Shown piece by piece: positions 15,311 through 23,023 of a stretch of DNA of 64,000 nt. The stretch comes from Algoriphagus lutimaris (GTDB lineage Bacteria; Bacteroidota; Bacteroidia; Cytophagales; Cyclobacteriaceae): positions 1,827,786 through 1,891,785 of the forward strand of contig NZ_JAFIDJ010000001.1 of assembly GCF_017051705.1 (NCBI RefSeq), written 5' to 3'. The notes beneath the pieces are model-generated. The model was given only the letters and a program-made list of their open reading frames with translations. It was not told the origin of the DNA and ran no database searches. Positions within the stretch are counted from its first letter, which is position 1. Each line of letters begins with the position of its first letter. Position numbers and translations under genes: made by a program.

Positions 15311-16992
15311 TCCTCTCTCACATTATCGAACTGGTGGCAATATGCGCTAAAAAAGGAATCAAGAATGTTATCTTGTCTCCTGGTTCCAGATGTGCTCCTC
15401 TTACCTTGGCTTTTGCACGTCACCCAGACATTCATACCCGAACGATCTCTGATGAACGTTCAGCTGCATTTATAGCTTTGGGGATGGCACAACAATTAGA
15501 AGAACCTGTGGCTTTGGTATGTACAAGTGGTTCTGCCGCCCTAAACTATTTCCCTGCTATTGCCGAAGCATTTTTTCAAAAAATCCCTTTGCTTGTTATC
15601 ACTGCCGACCGACCCAAAGAATGGATTGATCAATACGATGGTCAAACGATATTTCAAGAGGAGGTATATGGTAAACATGTAAAAGGAAGTTTTCAATTCC
15701 CTAATTCAATTGGAACGGAAGATGATTCCTGGCTAGCTGCGAGGGTGAGTAATGAGGCAATCAACCTCTCCAAGCAATATCCTTGTGGTCCCGTTCACCT
15801 CAATATCCCATTAAAGGAGCCCTTTTATCCTACTGAAGGGGAATCAATCCATTTCCCCGAGAAACCTCGTGTTTTCAACCAATTTTCCAGCAAAGTACTG
15901 CTATCGGATGAATCTTTTGCAAAACTCAAAAATCGCTTAGGTGGAGTGAAAAGAATGCTGGTAATTGTTGGTCAACAAAGGCCTAATCCGGCAATCCTAA
16001 CCCTGCTCAATTCTTTATCAGAAACACATCAAGTAGTTTTTATTTCCGATTGCATCGGGAATATGCAATCAGATAAAAGTATCACGTTACATGATCACTG
16101 GTTAGGCATCACTCAGCTAACCGGCAATTTAGAGCCAGACCTTATCATAAGTTTTGGGAAATCTATTATTTCCAAACCTTTAAAACTCTTTTTGAGAGAA
16201 ACGAAGGCATCCCATTGGCATATTCAAGAAGATGGAAATGCGAAAGACACCTTTCAACGGCTTACCCGCATTCTGCCCACTAATCCAATTGCCTTCTTCA
16301 AATGGCTTACTGAAAACCTTCAACCACAAAACCCTGAGTATTATCAGGCTTGGCATTCCTTAGAATTTAAGGTTAAGAATAAGTTACCAGAAGCACTTGA
16401 CAGGATGGATTTTGGCGAATACTCCGCTCTTCATTTAGCCCTTCATACCACTCCAAAGCAATCTAAAATTCATGTTGCAAATAGCATGTCCGTCCGGTAT
16501 CTGAATTTTTTGGGTAGACGAGATCAGGAACTATGTTGTAATCGAGGAACCAGTGGAATCGATGGATCCAGTTCTACAGCTGTAGGTTGTACCTTTACTA
16601 CCAAAGAGATGGTTACATTAGTGACTGGAGATATGGCGTTCTTTTACGATCGAAATGCTTTTTGGCATAATTATACTATGCCCAACCTCAGAATTATCTT
16701 ACTAAACAACCATGCAGGAGGGATATTCAGAATCATCAAAGGCCCTAGTGAGCAGCCTGAGTTAAAGGAATTTTTTGAAACAAATCAAAAATTATCAGCT
16801 CAGTACTTGGCCACGGAATTTGGTTTTTTCTATTCCAAAGTAGTAAACCAGGAAGAATTAATGATCTCCTTACAGGACTTTTATGAGGAATCTTTACATC
16901 CAAAAATTTTGGAAATTGAAACAGAAAGCGATAGTAACACTCGAATTCTGAAAGAAATTAAGGATCAAATTTCTAAATCCTTACTGGAATAA
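15307..16992 (+). CDS. menD: 2-succinyl-5-enolpyruvyl-6-hydroxy-3-cyclohexene-1-carboxylate synthase
   Basis: 561 residues if the TTG at 15307 is used; a GTG at 15268 would add 13 residues and a 43-base overlap with menF. The TTG gives the family-like opening MILSHIIEL and a compact TTGA stop-start overlap, so I prefer it. MenD is a ThDP-dependent enzyme joining isochorismate and 2-oxoglutarate. Seen are the N-terminal SPGSRCAPLTLAF and DERSAAFIALG motifs, a middle domain with GQQRP, and the C-terminal ThDP/metal region (GTSGIDGSSSTAVG, VTGDMAFFYDRNAFWHN). The last gene of the men operon here; menB, menC and menE are not in the window. Confidence 0.95.
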   Translation: MILSHIIELVAICAKKGIKNVILSPGSRCAPLTLAFARHPDIHTRTISDERSAAFIALGMAQQLEEPVALVCTSGSAALNYFPAIAEAFFQKIPLLVITADRPKEWIDQYDGQTIFQEEVYGKHVKGSFQFPNSIGTEDDSWLAARVSNEAINLSKQYPCGPVHLNIPLKEPFYPTEGESIHFPEKPRVFNQFSSKVLLSDESFAKLKNRLGGVKRMLVIVGQQRPNPAILTLLNSLSETHQVVFISDCIGNMQSDKSITLHDHWLGITQLTGNLEPDLIISFGKSIISKPLKLFLRETKASHWHIQEDGNAKDTFQRLTRILPTNPIAFFKWLTENLQPQNPEYYQAWHSLEFKVKNKLPEALDRMDFGEYSALHLALHTTPKQSKIHVANSMSVRYLNFLGRRDQELCCNRGTSGIDGSSSTAVGCTFTTKEMVTLVTGDMAFFYDRNAFWHNYTMPNLRIILLNNHAGGIFRIIKGPSEQPELKEFFETNQKLSAQYLATEFGFFYSKVVNQEELMISLQDFYEESLHPKILEIETESDSNTRILKEIKDQISKSLLE

Positions 16993-17002
16993 TAAAATAC
17001 TC

Positions 17003-18121
17003 CTATTCTTCTTGAAATACCCTAATATAGTCTACTTTCATTTCTTGTGGAAAAACGGTGGTTCCATCTGGTCTTCCAGGCCAAATACCTCCCACTGCCA
17101 CGTTAAAAATAAAGTACATCGGCTTATGGAATTCATCCAATCCAGCAGGAGTTATATCAATCACATGGTACTCTTCGCCATCTAATAACCAAATGATTTC
17201 CTCCCGATCCCAAATGATTGAAAAAACATGGTATTCATCATTGAATATCCCTGTCGCAAGTTTGGTGCTTCCTCCATAATTGGCATAGGATCCATTATTG
17301 TCCCAATGTACCGTCCCATGGACGGTTCGGTCACGGTCATCAGTCGAACCACCCACCATTTCCATGATATCTATTTCACCACATTTTGGCCAACTTACCT
17401 CATCAATATTTTCACCCAACATCCAAAGTGCTGGCCACAATCCTTGCCCTTTTGGAAGTAAGGCTCTGATATCAATCCTGCCGTAAGTAAAAGATTGTTT
17501 GCCTTTGGTAATCAAACGAGAAGAAGTATAATTCTTAGATCCAGCATTTTCATTTTTTGCTGTTATAACCAATTTACCGTCTTCCAATGAAGTATTTTCC
17601 TTTTTGTAATATTCAAGCTCTTGATTACCCCAACCACATAAGTCGGGACATCCATCTCCCAATTCAAATGTCCAATCGTCTGAAATAGTCGTGCCATCAA
17701 ATTCATCAGACCAAACAAGTTTAAAACCTTCGTATGAATCAGGACTAGTATACCCCGTATCTGGATCCAATCCCAAAGAAGCGGCATTCATGTTAATCTT
17801 TTTGGTATTGACCACAAAAATTGATTCTGTAGAATGAGCGTAAACAGTGATGTTATAATCTCCTTTTTCAGTGTAGGTAAAGTTTGCGGTATTTCCATCT
17901 ACCCTTTTTGGTACTTCTCCAGAAGTGCCAAAGTTAACCCTAAAGAAACTTGCATTATCTGCAGAGAATGTTGCTCTTACTTCACCATCTCCCAGTTTTT
18001 CAACCTCGAGAACAAAGTTTGTAATTGTTTCGATTTGGTCATCTACTTCATCGCCATTTGAACAGGCAATAAATAGAAGCGGACATATAACTAAAAAAAG
18101 GAATATTTGTAACCTAGGCAT
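17003..18121 (-). CDS. GH16 beta-glucanase lipoprotein (laminarinase-like)
   Basis: 372 residues. The start is a lipoprotein signal with lipobox LFIAC at Cys20, so the enzyme is anchored in the membrane, probably at the surface. Residues about 33-110 form a PKD-like beta module; residues about 125-372 are a GH16 domain. The catalytic E-x-D-x-x-E motif appears as GEIDIMEMVG near residues 245-252, followed by TVHGTVHWDN. GH16 members of this shape cut beta-1,3/1,4-glucans such as laminarin or lichenan. It has no SusCD neighbours and is convergent with menD, 10 bases away. Confidence 0.92.
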   Translation of the reverse strand: MPRLQIFLFLVICPLLFIACSNGDEVDDQIETITNFVLEVEKLGDGEVRATFSADNASFFRVNFGTSGEVPKRVDGNTANFTYTEKGDYNITVYAHSTESIFVVNTKKINMNAASLGLDPDTGYTSPDSYEGFKLVWSDEFDGTTISDDWTFELGDGCPDLCGWGNQELEYYKKENTSLEDGKLVITAKNENAGSKNYTSSRLITKGKQSFTYGRIDIRALLPKGQGLWPALWMLGENIDEVSWPKCGEIDIMEMVGGSTDDRDRTVHGTVHWDNNGSYANYGGSTKLATGIFNDEYHVFSIIWDREEIIWLLDGEEYHVIDITPAGLDEFHKPMYFIFNVAVGGIWPGRPDGTTVFPQEMKVDYIRVFQEE

Positions 18122-18188
18122 CCAAGAAAGCTTTTTTGGTTTATGAACTTTTTATTCTAAAAGCAATATTATCTTAAAATGTTTAAAA

Positions 18189-18976
18189 TCAGAAGGAAAA
18201 AGTGGGAGACTGAACTCTTCCCACTTTTGGAATTAAATACATCAATAATCCGATTTGACCTAACTCAGCCAAGGATAAAAAGATCAAACCAAATATGGCT
18301 CCAATCCAAGAGAAAATAAATACTCCCGAAATTAAGGTAAGCCCTCCTATCACCATTCCCATGGAGAAAAAAGAGTTTTTATAGGCTATAAACCCAAATC
18401 CTATCAACACATAACAAAAGCCGAAAGAACTTATTTTCACCAAGTAATATTCTTCAAAAGCAATGATAGATGAATTTAATGCCCCCATGTCTGTCAGGTA
18501 CCAGACAGTTGAGATTACAATCATTATCCAATAAGCTGATTTTTAGGAGCTGATTTAGAAAGATTTTAGAAACTTTAATCCAGCCAATTCCAAAAACTAC
18601 ATATCCCAAAATGGATAAAGATTTTGCAGCTATAAAGCCTAATTTTTTAAATGAATATTCTCCTGTTACGTACTCTCCTTCCATTGTAATTTCAAAAAAT
18701 CGAAGCAAAGAAGTATAGAATTCCACCCGCCAATGCCAAATACAAAATACTCGGAACAGCCTTCTCATTTTCTACTTCTTTTAACTTAATGTTTTCCTGA
18801 ATTCCCAACGCTTCAAACAAGGCTTTAATTGTATAACTCCTAGGAGTCACTTCACCTGCTTCAATGCGCTGGATCGTCCGAACATTTAGATTACTCATTT
18901 CTACCAACTCTTCTTGAGTTAGTCCTTTCGCCTTCCTTATTTCGGAAATTTTTCTACCAAGTTCTGGTTGCTTCAT
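18189..18976 (-). pseudogene. Membrane-anchored XRE regulator split by two single-base insertions
   Basis: Three overlapping minus-strand frames join into one 261-residue protein if one T is removed from the T6 run at about 18693-18698 and one A from the A5 run at about 18550-18554. The joined protein has an HTH at residues 1-70 (MKQPELGRKISEIRKAKGL, then VRTIQRIEAGEVTPRSYTIK), followed by about six membrane helices, a layout I know from XRE-membrane proteins of Bacteroidota. Junctions would read FASIFEITMEGEY and NQLLKSAYWIMIV. As it stands, translation stops after the first helix. Either the gene is decaying or the assembly has homopolymer errors. Confidence 0.7.
18692..18976 (-). CDS. XRE-type HTH protein with one membrane helix (intact part of the split gene)
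   Basis: This is what the sequence actually encodes before the first frame break: 94 residues from the ATG at 18976, the start expected for the family (MKQPELG). An ATG at 19000 is also in frame. The HTH_3 domain (residues about 5-60: GLTQEELVEMSNLNVRTIQ) is complete and one hydrophobic helix (ILYLALAGGILYFFASIF) ends the protein. It could still bind DNA at the membrane. Upstream, two copies of ACCCGACATT 11 bases apart may be an operator. Confidence 0.55.
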   Translation of the reverse strand: MKQPELGRKISEIRKAKGLTQEELVEMSNLNVRTIQRIEAGEVTPRSYTIKALFEALGIQENIKLKEVENEKAVPSILYLALAGGILYFFASIF

Positions 18977-19051
18977 TTTATATAGTTTTTGATTAACCAT
19001 GGCAATTTCTTCTTTTGAGTTGTGACATAGGCTGAAATAAGCTCGGTTTTC

Positions 19052-19072
19052 ACCCGACATTTACCCGACATT
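19052..19072. repeat. Tandem 10-mer upstream of the XRE gene
   Basis: ACCCGACATT occurs at 19052-19061 and again at 19063-19072, one helical turn apart, 76-96 bases upstream of the XRE start. Same-face spacing suggests a protein-binding site. There is no other support. Confidence 0.4.
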
Positions 19073-19154
19073 CTGGATTGTGGATAAAATAATAAATATT
19101 GGATACCATCATTAAATAGAAACCCATCCAGATATTCTACTTGAACACTAAATC

Positions 19155-20021
19155 TTAAATCAAAGGCAATACCTGCTTCAAAGCTTGATTTCTATTTCCC
19201 GGCTTCCAGATTACTGACAGTTCTGAATATCGATTTGTATTGGGAATTTCCATAAATCTCACGGTTAGATCATAGCCTTCTTTTAGGGAAGTTGGAACTA
19301 TCGCGATACCCAACCCATTTTCCACCAATTTAAAAATGGTCAAGGCATGTACAGATTTATGTCGGATTTTAGGAGAAAATCCTGCATCCTTACATATCCC
19401 AATTATTTGCTCGTAATAGAAATTGCTGTAATCACTTGAAAAAAGGATAAAGGATTCTTCCGAAAACTGTGAAATTGACTTGAATTGGCTTTCAGGAATG
19501 GGATGATCAATTGGGACTACCAGCGAAAAGGAATCTTTCATCACCGGTTTCATTTCCAAATTCTCTGCTACTGAAGCCAGTCTAACAAAGCCCAAATCCA
19601 ACTTATCTTTCTGAATCATCTCTACTTGGGCAGAATTGCTAAGTTCCTCCAAGCTAGTTGTAATGAGCGGGTGATGCTGATTGATTTTGGCCAATAAGTC
19701 CGGCAATACTCGATTGGAAGCAGAACCCAAAAAGCCGATTCTCAACTCCCCTACCTTTCCCGAGTCAATCAATTTCAATTGACTCTTGGTAATCTCTAAG
19801 TGATTTAGAATAAAATCCACTTCCCCTTTCAAATAGGCCCCGGCGGCAGTCAATTTTACATGCTTCTGGTCTCTTTCCAGTAATTTGACCTCCAACAAGT
19901 CCTCTAATTGTTTGATTTGCCTACTCAAGCCCGGTTGGGATATAAATAATTTTTCAGCCGCCTTCCTAAAGTTTAGCTCCTCTGCAACGGCTTTAAAATA
20001 ACTAAGATGTCGCAATTCCAT
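19155..20021 (-). CDS. LysR-family transcriptional regulator, probable regulator of the hut operon
   Basis: 288 residues. An N-terminal winged HTH (MELRHLSYFKAVAEELNFRK, then AEKLFISQPGLSRQIKQLED) is followed by the two-lobed LysR effector domain (GELRIGFLGSASNRVLP to LKEGYDLTVRF). It is divergent from hutH, 100 bases away, and the region between holds several TGATAA/TTATCA palindromes, the T-N11-A kind of site LysR proteins use. One palindrome covers its own TAACTTTG promoter box, so autorepression is likely. Histidine or urocanate as inducer is inferred from the neighbours. Confidence 0.88.
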   Translation of the reverse strand: MELRHLSYFKAVAEELNFRKAAEKLFISQPGLSRQIKQLEDLLEVKLLERDQKHVKLTAAGAYLKGEVDFILNHLEITKSQLKLIDSGKVGELRIGFLGSASNRVLPDLLAKINQHHPLITTSLEELSNSAQVEMIQKDKLDLGFVRLASVAENLEMKPVMKDSFSLVVPIDHPIPESQFKSISQFSEESFILFSSDYSNFYYEQIIGICKDAGFSPKIRHKSVHALTIFKLVENGLGIAIVPTSLKEGYDLTVRFMEIPNTNRYSELSVIWKPGNRNQALKQVLPLI

Positions 20022-20072
20022 GATAACTCAAAGTTATCAATATATGATAAAAATGATATCAAAACTTATCAT
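20021..20072. promoter_or_regulatory. LysR operator array between lysR and hutH
   Basis: Three overlapping inverted repeats are visible: TGATAAC-N5-GTTATCA at 20021-20039, TTATCA-N5-TGATAA at 20034-20050 and ATGATAA-N15-TTATCAT at 20044-20072. TGATAA/TTATCA half-sites recur about every 9-13 bases. The first palindrome covers the -7 box of the lysR gene and the last ends 11 bases before the hutH -7 box, the normal place for an activator. Confidence 0.75.
20029..20036 (-). promoter_or_regulatory. TAnnTTTG promoter element of the LysR gene
   Basis: TAACTTTG on the minus strand ends 7 bases before the lysR ATG, inside the palindrome at 20021-20039. The transcript would have almost no leader. Confidence 0.5.
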
Positions 20073-20082
20073 GTAAATAAAG

Positions 20083-20090
20083 TATTTTTG
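20083..20090 (+). promoter_or_regulatory. TAnnTTTG promoter element of the hut operon
   Basis: TATTTTTG, 31 bases before the hutH ATG and just downstream of the LysR operator array. Confidence 0.6.
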
Positions 20091-20121
20091 TCTAACTCTT
20101 TAGAATATAACTCAATATGAA

Positions 20122-21687
20122 ATGAACACTTTCCGATATGGCATAGATAGACTTACTTCTTCTTTAGCTTTAAAACTTGCAAGAAAAGAGGTAAAAGGGA
20201 TTTTGACTGAGGAGACCAAATCCAAAGTGATAAAATCCAGTGAAGCAGTTCAGCAGATTGCAAAGGGAGATAAAGCGGTTTATGGGATCAATACAGGATT
20301 TGGCCCTCTATGTACCAGCAGAATCTCTGAATCTGATACCCGAACTCTTCAGGAAAACCTATTGAAAAGTCATGCTGTTGGACTCGGGGAACCAATTCCT
20401 GTAGAAATTTCCAAACTGATGCTGGTTTTGAAGGTGCAGGCTCTTTCACAGGGGTTTTCAGGCATTCAGCTGGCTACTATTGAGCGAATGCTTTGGATGT
20501 TGGAAAATGATTTAATTCCTGTGGTACCGCTTCAGGGTTCGGTGGGAGCATCAGGAGATTTGGCTCCACTTTCCCACCTCTTCTTACCCTTAATTGGATA
20601 TGGAAAAGTTCATTTGGAAGGAGAAATCATTTCAGCTGAAAAGGCCCTTCAATCCTATCACTTATCCCCTTTACAACTTGGCCCAAAAGAGGGTTTGGCT
20701 CTCATCAATGGAACCCAATTTATTGCCGCATTCGGAGTTAAAGTGGTGGATCGGCTGCATAATGTACTCACCCACGCTGATATTACAGGCGCCATGATGA
20801 TTGAAGGATTGATGGGGTCTATTAAACCTTTTTCGGCAGAGCTTCATCAATTGAGACCTTACCCTGGAAATAAACACACCGCACAAACCATCTTAAATCT
20901 GCTTTATGAATCTGAGATCGTGAACTCACACGCGAATTGTGCCAGAGTCCAAGATCCTTATTCTCTGAGATGCATGCCTCAGGTGCATGGAGCCTCCAGA
21001 AACGCTTGGCTACACTTAAAGGATACCATAGAAACTGAAATCAATTCCGTTACGGATAACCCTGTAGTACTAAATGCAGAACATACGATTAGTGGTGGAA
21101 ACTTCCATGGGCAACCTATTGCCCTACCATTGGATTACGCATGTTTGGCGGCTTCCGAAATAGGAAACATCGCAGATAGAAGAATTTATTTATCTATTGA
21201 AGGTGATACTCCAGGAGTCCCTAAATTACTGCTTAAAGAAACAGGCCTGAATTCAGGTTTGATGATCCCTCAGTACACTACAGCAGCTTTGGCATCAGAA
21301 AACAAGGGGCTATGCTTCCCTTCCAGTGCAGATAGCATCCCAACTTCACTTGGACAAGAAGATCATGTAAGTATGGGGTCTATTGGTGCAAGAAAGGCCC
21401 TACAAGTAATTGGGAATGTGGAGAAGATTCTTGGAGTGGAACTGTTCTATGCAGCACAAGCAATGGATTTCCACAGCCCTATGAAATCAGGAAAAATCAT
21501 GACCGCTATTTATGAGCATGTTCGAACCAAAATTTCTCCGGTTGTCACGGACCGAGTGATGACAGAAGACATGGAAACAGCCATCGAATTGATTCAAAGT
21601 GGAGAGTTAGTGGAAATTGCTAAAAAAGTAGCCATCGAAGAAGGCCTGGCTTTTGAAACGGAATGGAGTGCATTGTTCACCTATTAA
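20122..21687 (+). CDS. hutH: Histidine ammonia-lyase
   Basis: 521 residues. HutH removes ammonia from L-histidine to give trans-urocanate, the first step of histidine degradation. The Ala143-Ser144-Gly145 triplet in GSVGASGDLAPLSH makes the MIO cofactor; YGINTGFG, the NGTQ site and GNFHGQPIALPLDY are also present. The start ATG at 20122 follows a two-codon ATGAAATGA reading whose stop overlaps it; the longer family alignment favours 20122. First gene of hutHIUG; hutI starts 11 bases after its stop. Confidence 0.97.
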   Translation: MNTFRYGIDRLTSSLALKLARKEVKGILTEETKSKVIKSSEAVQQIAKGDKAVYGINTGFGPLCTSRISESDTRTLQENLLKSHAVGLGEPIPVEISKLMLVLKVQALSQGFSGIQLATIERMLWMLENDLIPVVPLQGSVGASGDLAPLSHLFLPLIGYGKVHLEGEIISAEKALQSYHLSPLQLGPKEGLALINGTQFIAAFGVKVVDRLHNVLTHADITGAMMIEGLMGSIKPFSAELHQLRPYPGNKHTAQTILNLLYESEIVNSHANCARVQDPYSLRCMPQVHGASRNAWLHLKDTIETEINSVTDNPVVLNAEHTISGGNFHGQPIALPLDYACLAASEIGNIADRRIYLSIEGDTPGVPKLLLKETGLNSGLMIPQYTTAALASENKGLCFPSSADSIPTSLGQEDHVSMGSIGARKALQVIGNVEKILGVELFYAAQAMDFHSPMKSGKIMTAIYEHVRTKISPVVTDRVMTEDMETAIELIQSGELVEIAKKVAIEEGLAFETEWSALFTY

Positions 21688-21698
21688 AAAATTTCACC

Positions 21699-22952
21699 AT
21701 GAATAAGCAAAAATTAATAGGTCCCTTTCATCAGCTTTTGACTTTGGATAAACTTCCCCTTAAGGGGCCTCTTAAAGACGAAAGTCTGGAAATCATTCAA
21801 GAGGCGGGGATCCTGATTCGGGATGATAAAATTCTAGAAGTAGGAAACTTCGAAGAGTTGAGATCAAAAATCACCTTGGACCAGACCGAACTCCATCTTT
21901 TGGAAGGGGATTGCATGGCAGTACCGGGTTGGATCGATTGCCATACACACATTTGTTTTGGTGGTACCAGAGCCAGAGATTTTGCCATGAGAAATGCAGG
22001 GAAATCCTATTTGGAAATTGCAGAAGCTGGAGGTGGAATTTGGGATACTGTTACCCAAACAAGAAAACTAGACCTCATCCAACTTGCTGCGAACACCACC
22101 AAAAATGCCAACCAGCACTTGATGGAGGGGGTGACCACCATTGAAGTAAAAAGCGGCTATGGTCTAAATCATGAAGAAGAGTTGAAAATGTTGAGGGCAA
22201 TCAAAGAAGCGAATTCCAAAACCCTTGCAGATTTGATTTCAACCTGCTTGGCAGCTCATATGAAGCCTAGAGATTTTGAAGGTACTAATGCAGAATATCT
22301 GAAGCTAATTGGAGAGACCTTACTTCCTCAAATCAAAATAGAACAGCTTTCTAATCGGGTCGATGCATTCATTGAAAAAAGCGCATTCTCTTCGGAAGAA
22401 ATAGAAGCCTATTTCGAAAAAGCTAAAGAATTAGGATTTGATATTACGGTTCATGCTGACCAATTCACTACTGGAGGCTCAGAAGTAGCAGTGAAATTCA
22501 AAGCAAAATCTGCAGATCATTTAGAAGCATCGGGAGAAAATGAGATTTCTTTGCTTGCCCAGTCTGATACCATTGCAGTTGCATTGCCGGGAGCAAGTTT
22601 AGGCCTTGGCTGTGATTTTACTCCTGCCAGAAAATTATTGGACCAAGGAGGTTCTTTGGCAATTGCTTCTGACTGGAATCCGGGTTCAGCTCCTATGGGA
22701 GACTTAATTACTCAAGCATCTATTCTTGCCACGTTCCAAAAGTTAAGCACTGCAGAAGTATTGGCAGGGCTAACGGTACGTGCAGCTGCAACATTGAACT
22801 TATCAGACAGAGGTATATTAAAACAGGGAATGCTGGCGGACTTTTCCATTTTCCCTACCAACAATTACCAAGAGATTCTTTACCATCAAGGAAAACTCAA
22901 ACCTGTACAAGTTTGGAAAAGAGGTGTCCGAGTGACTGCTTCAGCTAAATAA
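21699..22952 (+). CDS. hutI: Imidazolonepropionase
   Basis: 417 residues from the ATG at 21699; an earlier in-frame ATG at 21663 lies inside hutH. HutI is a metal-dependent amidohydrolase that opens 4-imidazolone-5-propionate to N-formimidoyl-L-glutamate. Metal ligands are seen in IDCHTHICFGGTRARDFAMR, then ITVHADQF and the late Asp in IASDWNPGSAP. It follows hutH by 11 bases and precedes hutU by 71 bases, third enzyme step encoded second in the operon. Confidence 0.96.
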   Translation: MNKQKLIGPFHQLLTLDKLPLKGPLKDESLEIIQEAGILIRDDKILEVGNFEELRSKITLDQTELHLLEGDCMAVPGWIDCHTHICFGGTRARDFAMRNAGKSYLEIAEAGGGIWDTVTQTRKLDLIQLAANTTKNANQHLMEGVTTIEVKSGYGLNHEEELKMLRAIKEANSKTLADLISTCLAAHMKPRDFEGTNAEYLKLIGETLLPQIKIEQLSNRVDAFIEKSAFSSEEIEAYFEKAKELGFDITVHADQFTTGGSEVAVKFKAKSADHLEASGENEISLLAQSDTIAVALPGASLGLGCDFTPARKLLDQGGSLAIASDWNPGSAPMGDLITQASILATFQKLSTAEVLAGLTVRAAATLNLSDRGILKQGMLADFSIFPTNNYQEILYHQGKLKPVQVWKRGVRVTASAK

Positions 22953-23023
22953 CTCAAGTACAAAGACTACCTATTTTAGGGAGGGTCCTTCTTTATTTCA
23001 AAACACTTAATTCGATCATTCAA

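Noticed and set aside
20117-20125. Two-codon upstream frame ATGAAATGA overlapping the hutH start
   Set aside because: Could be a minimal leader frame, but it also arises simply from repeated ATGAA; no peptide or attenuation structure is visible.
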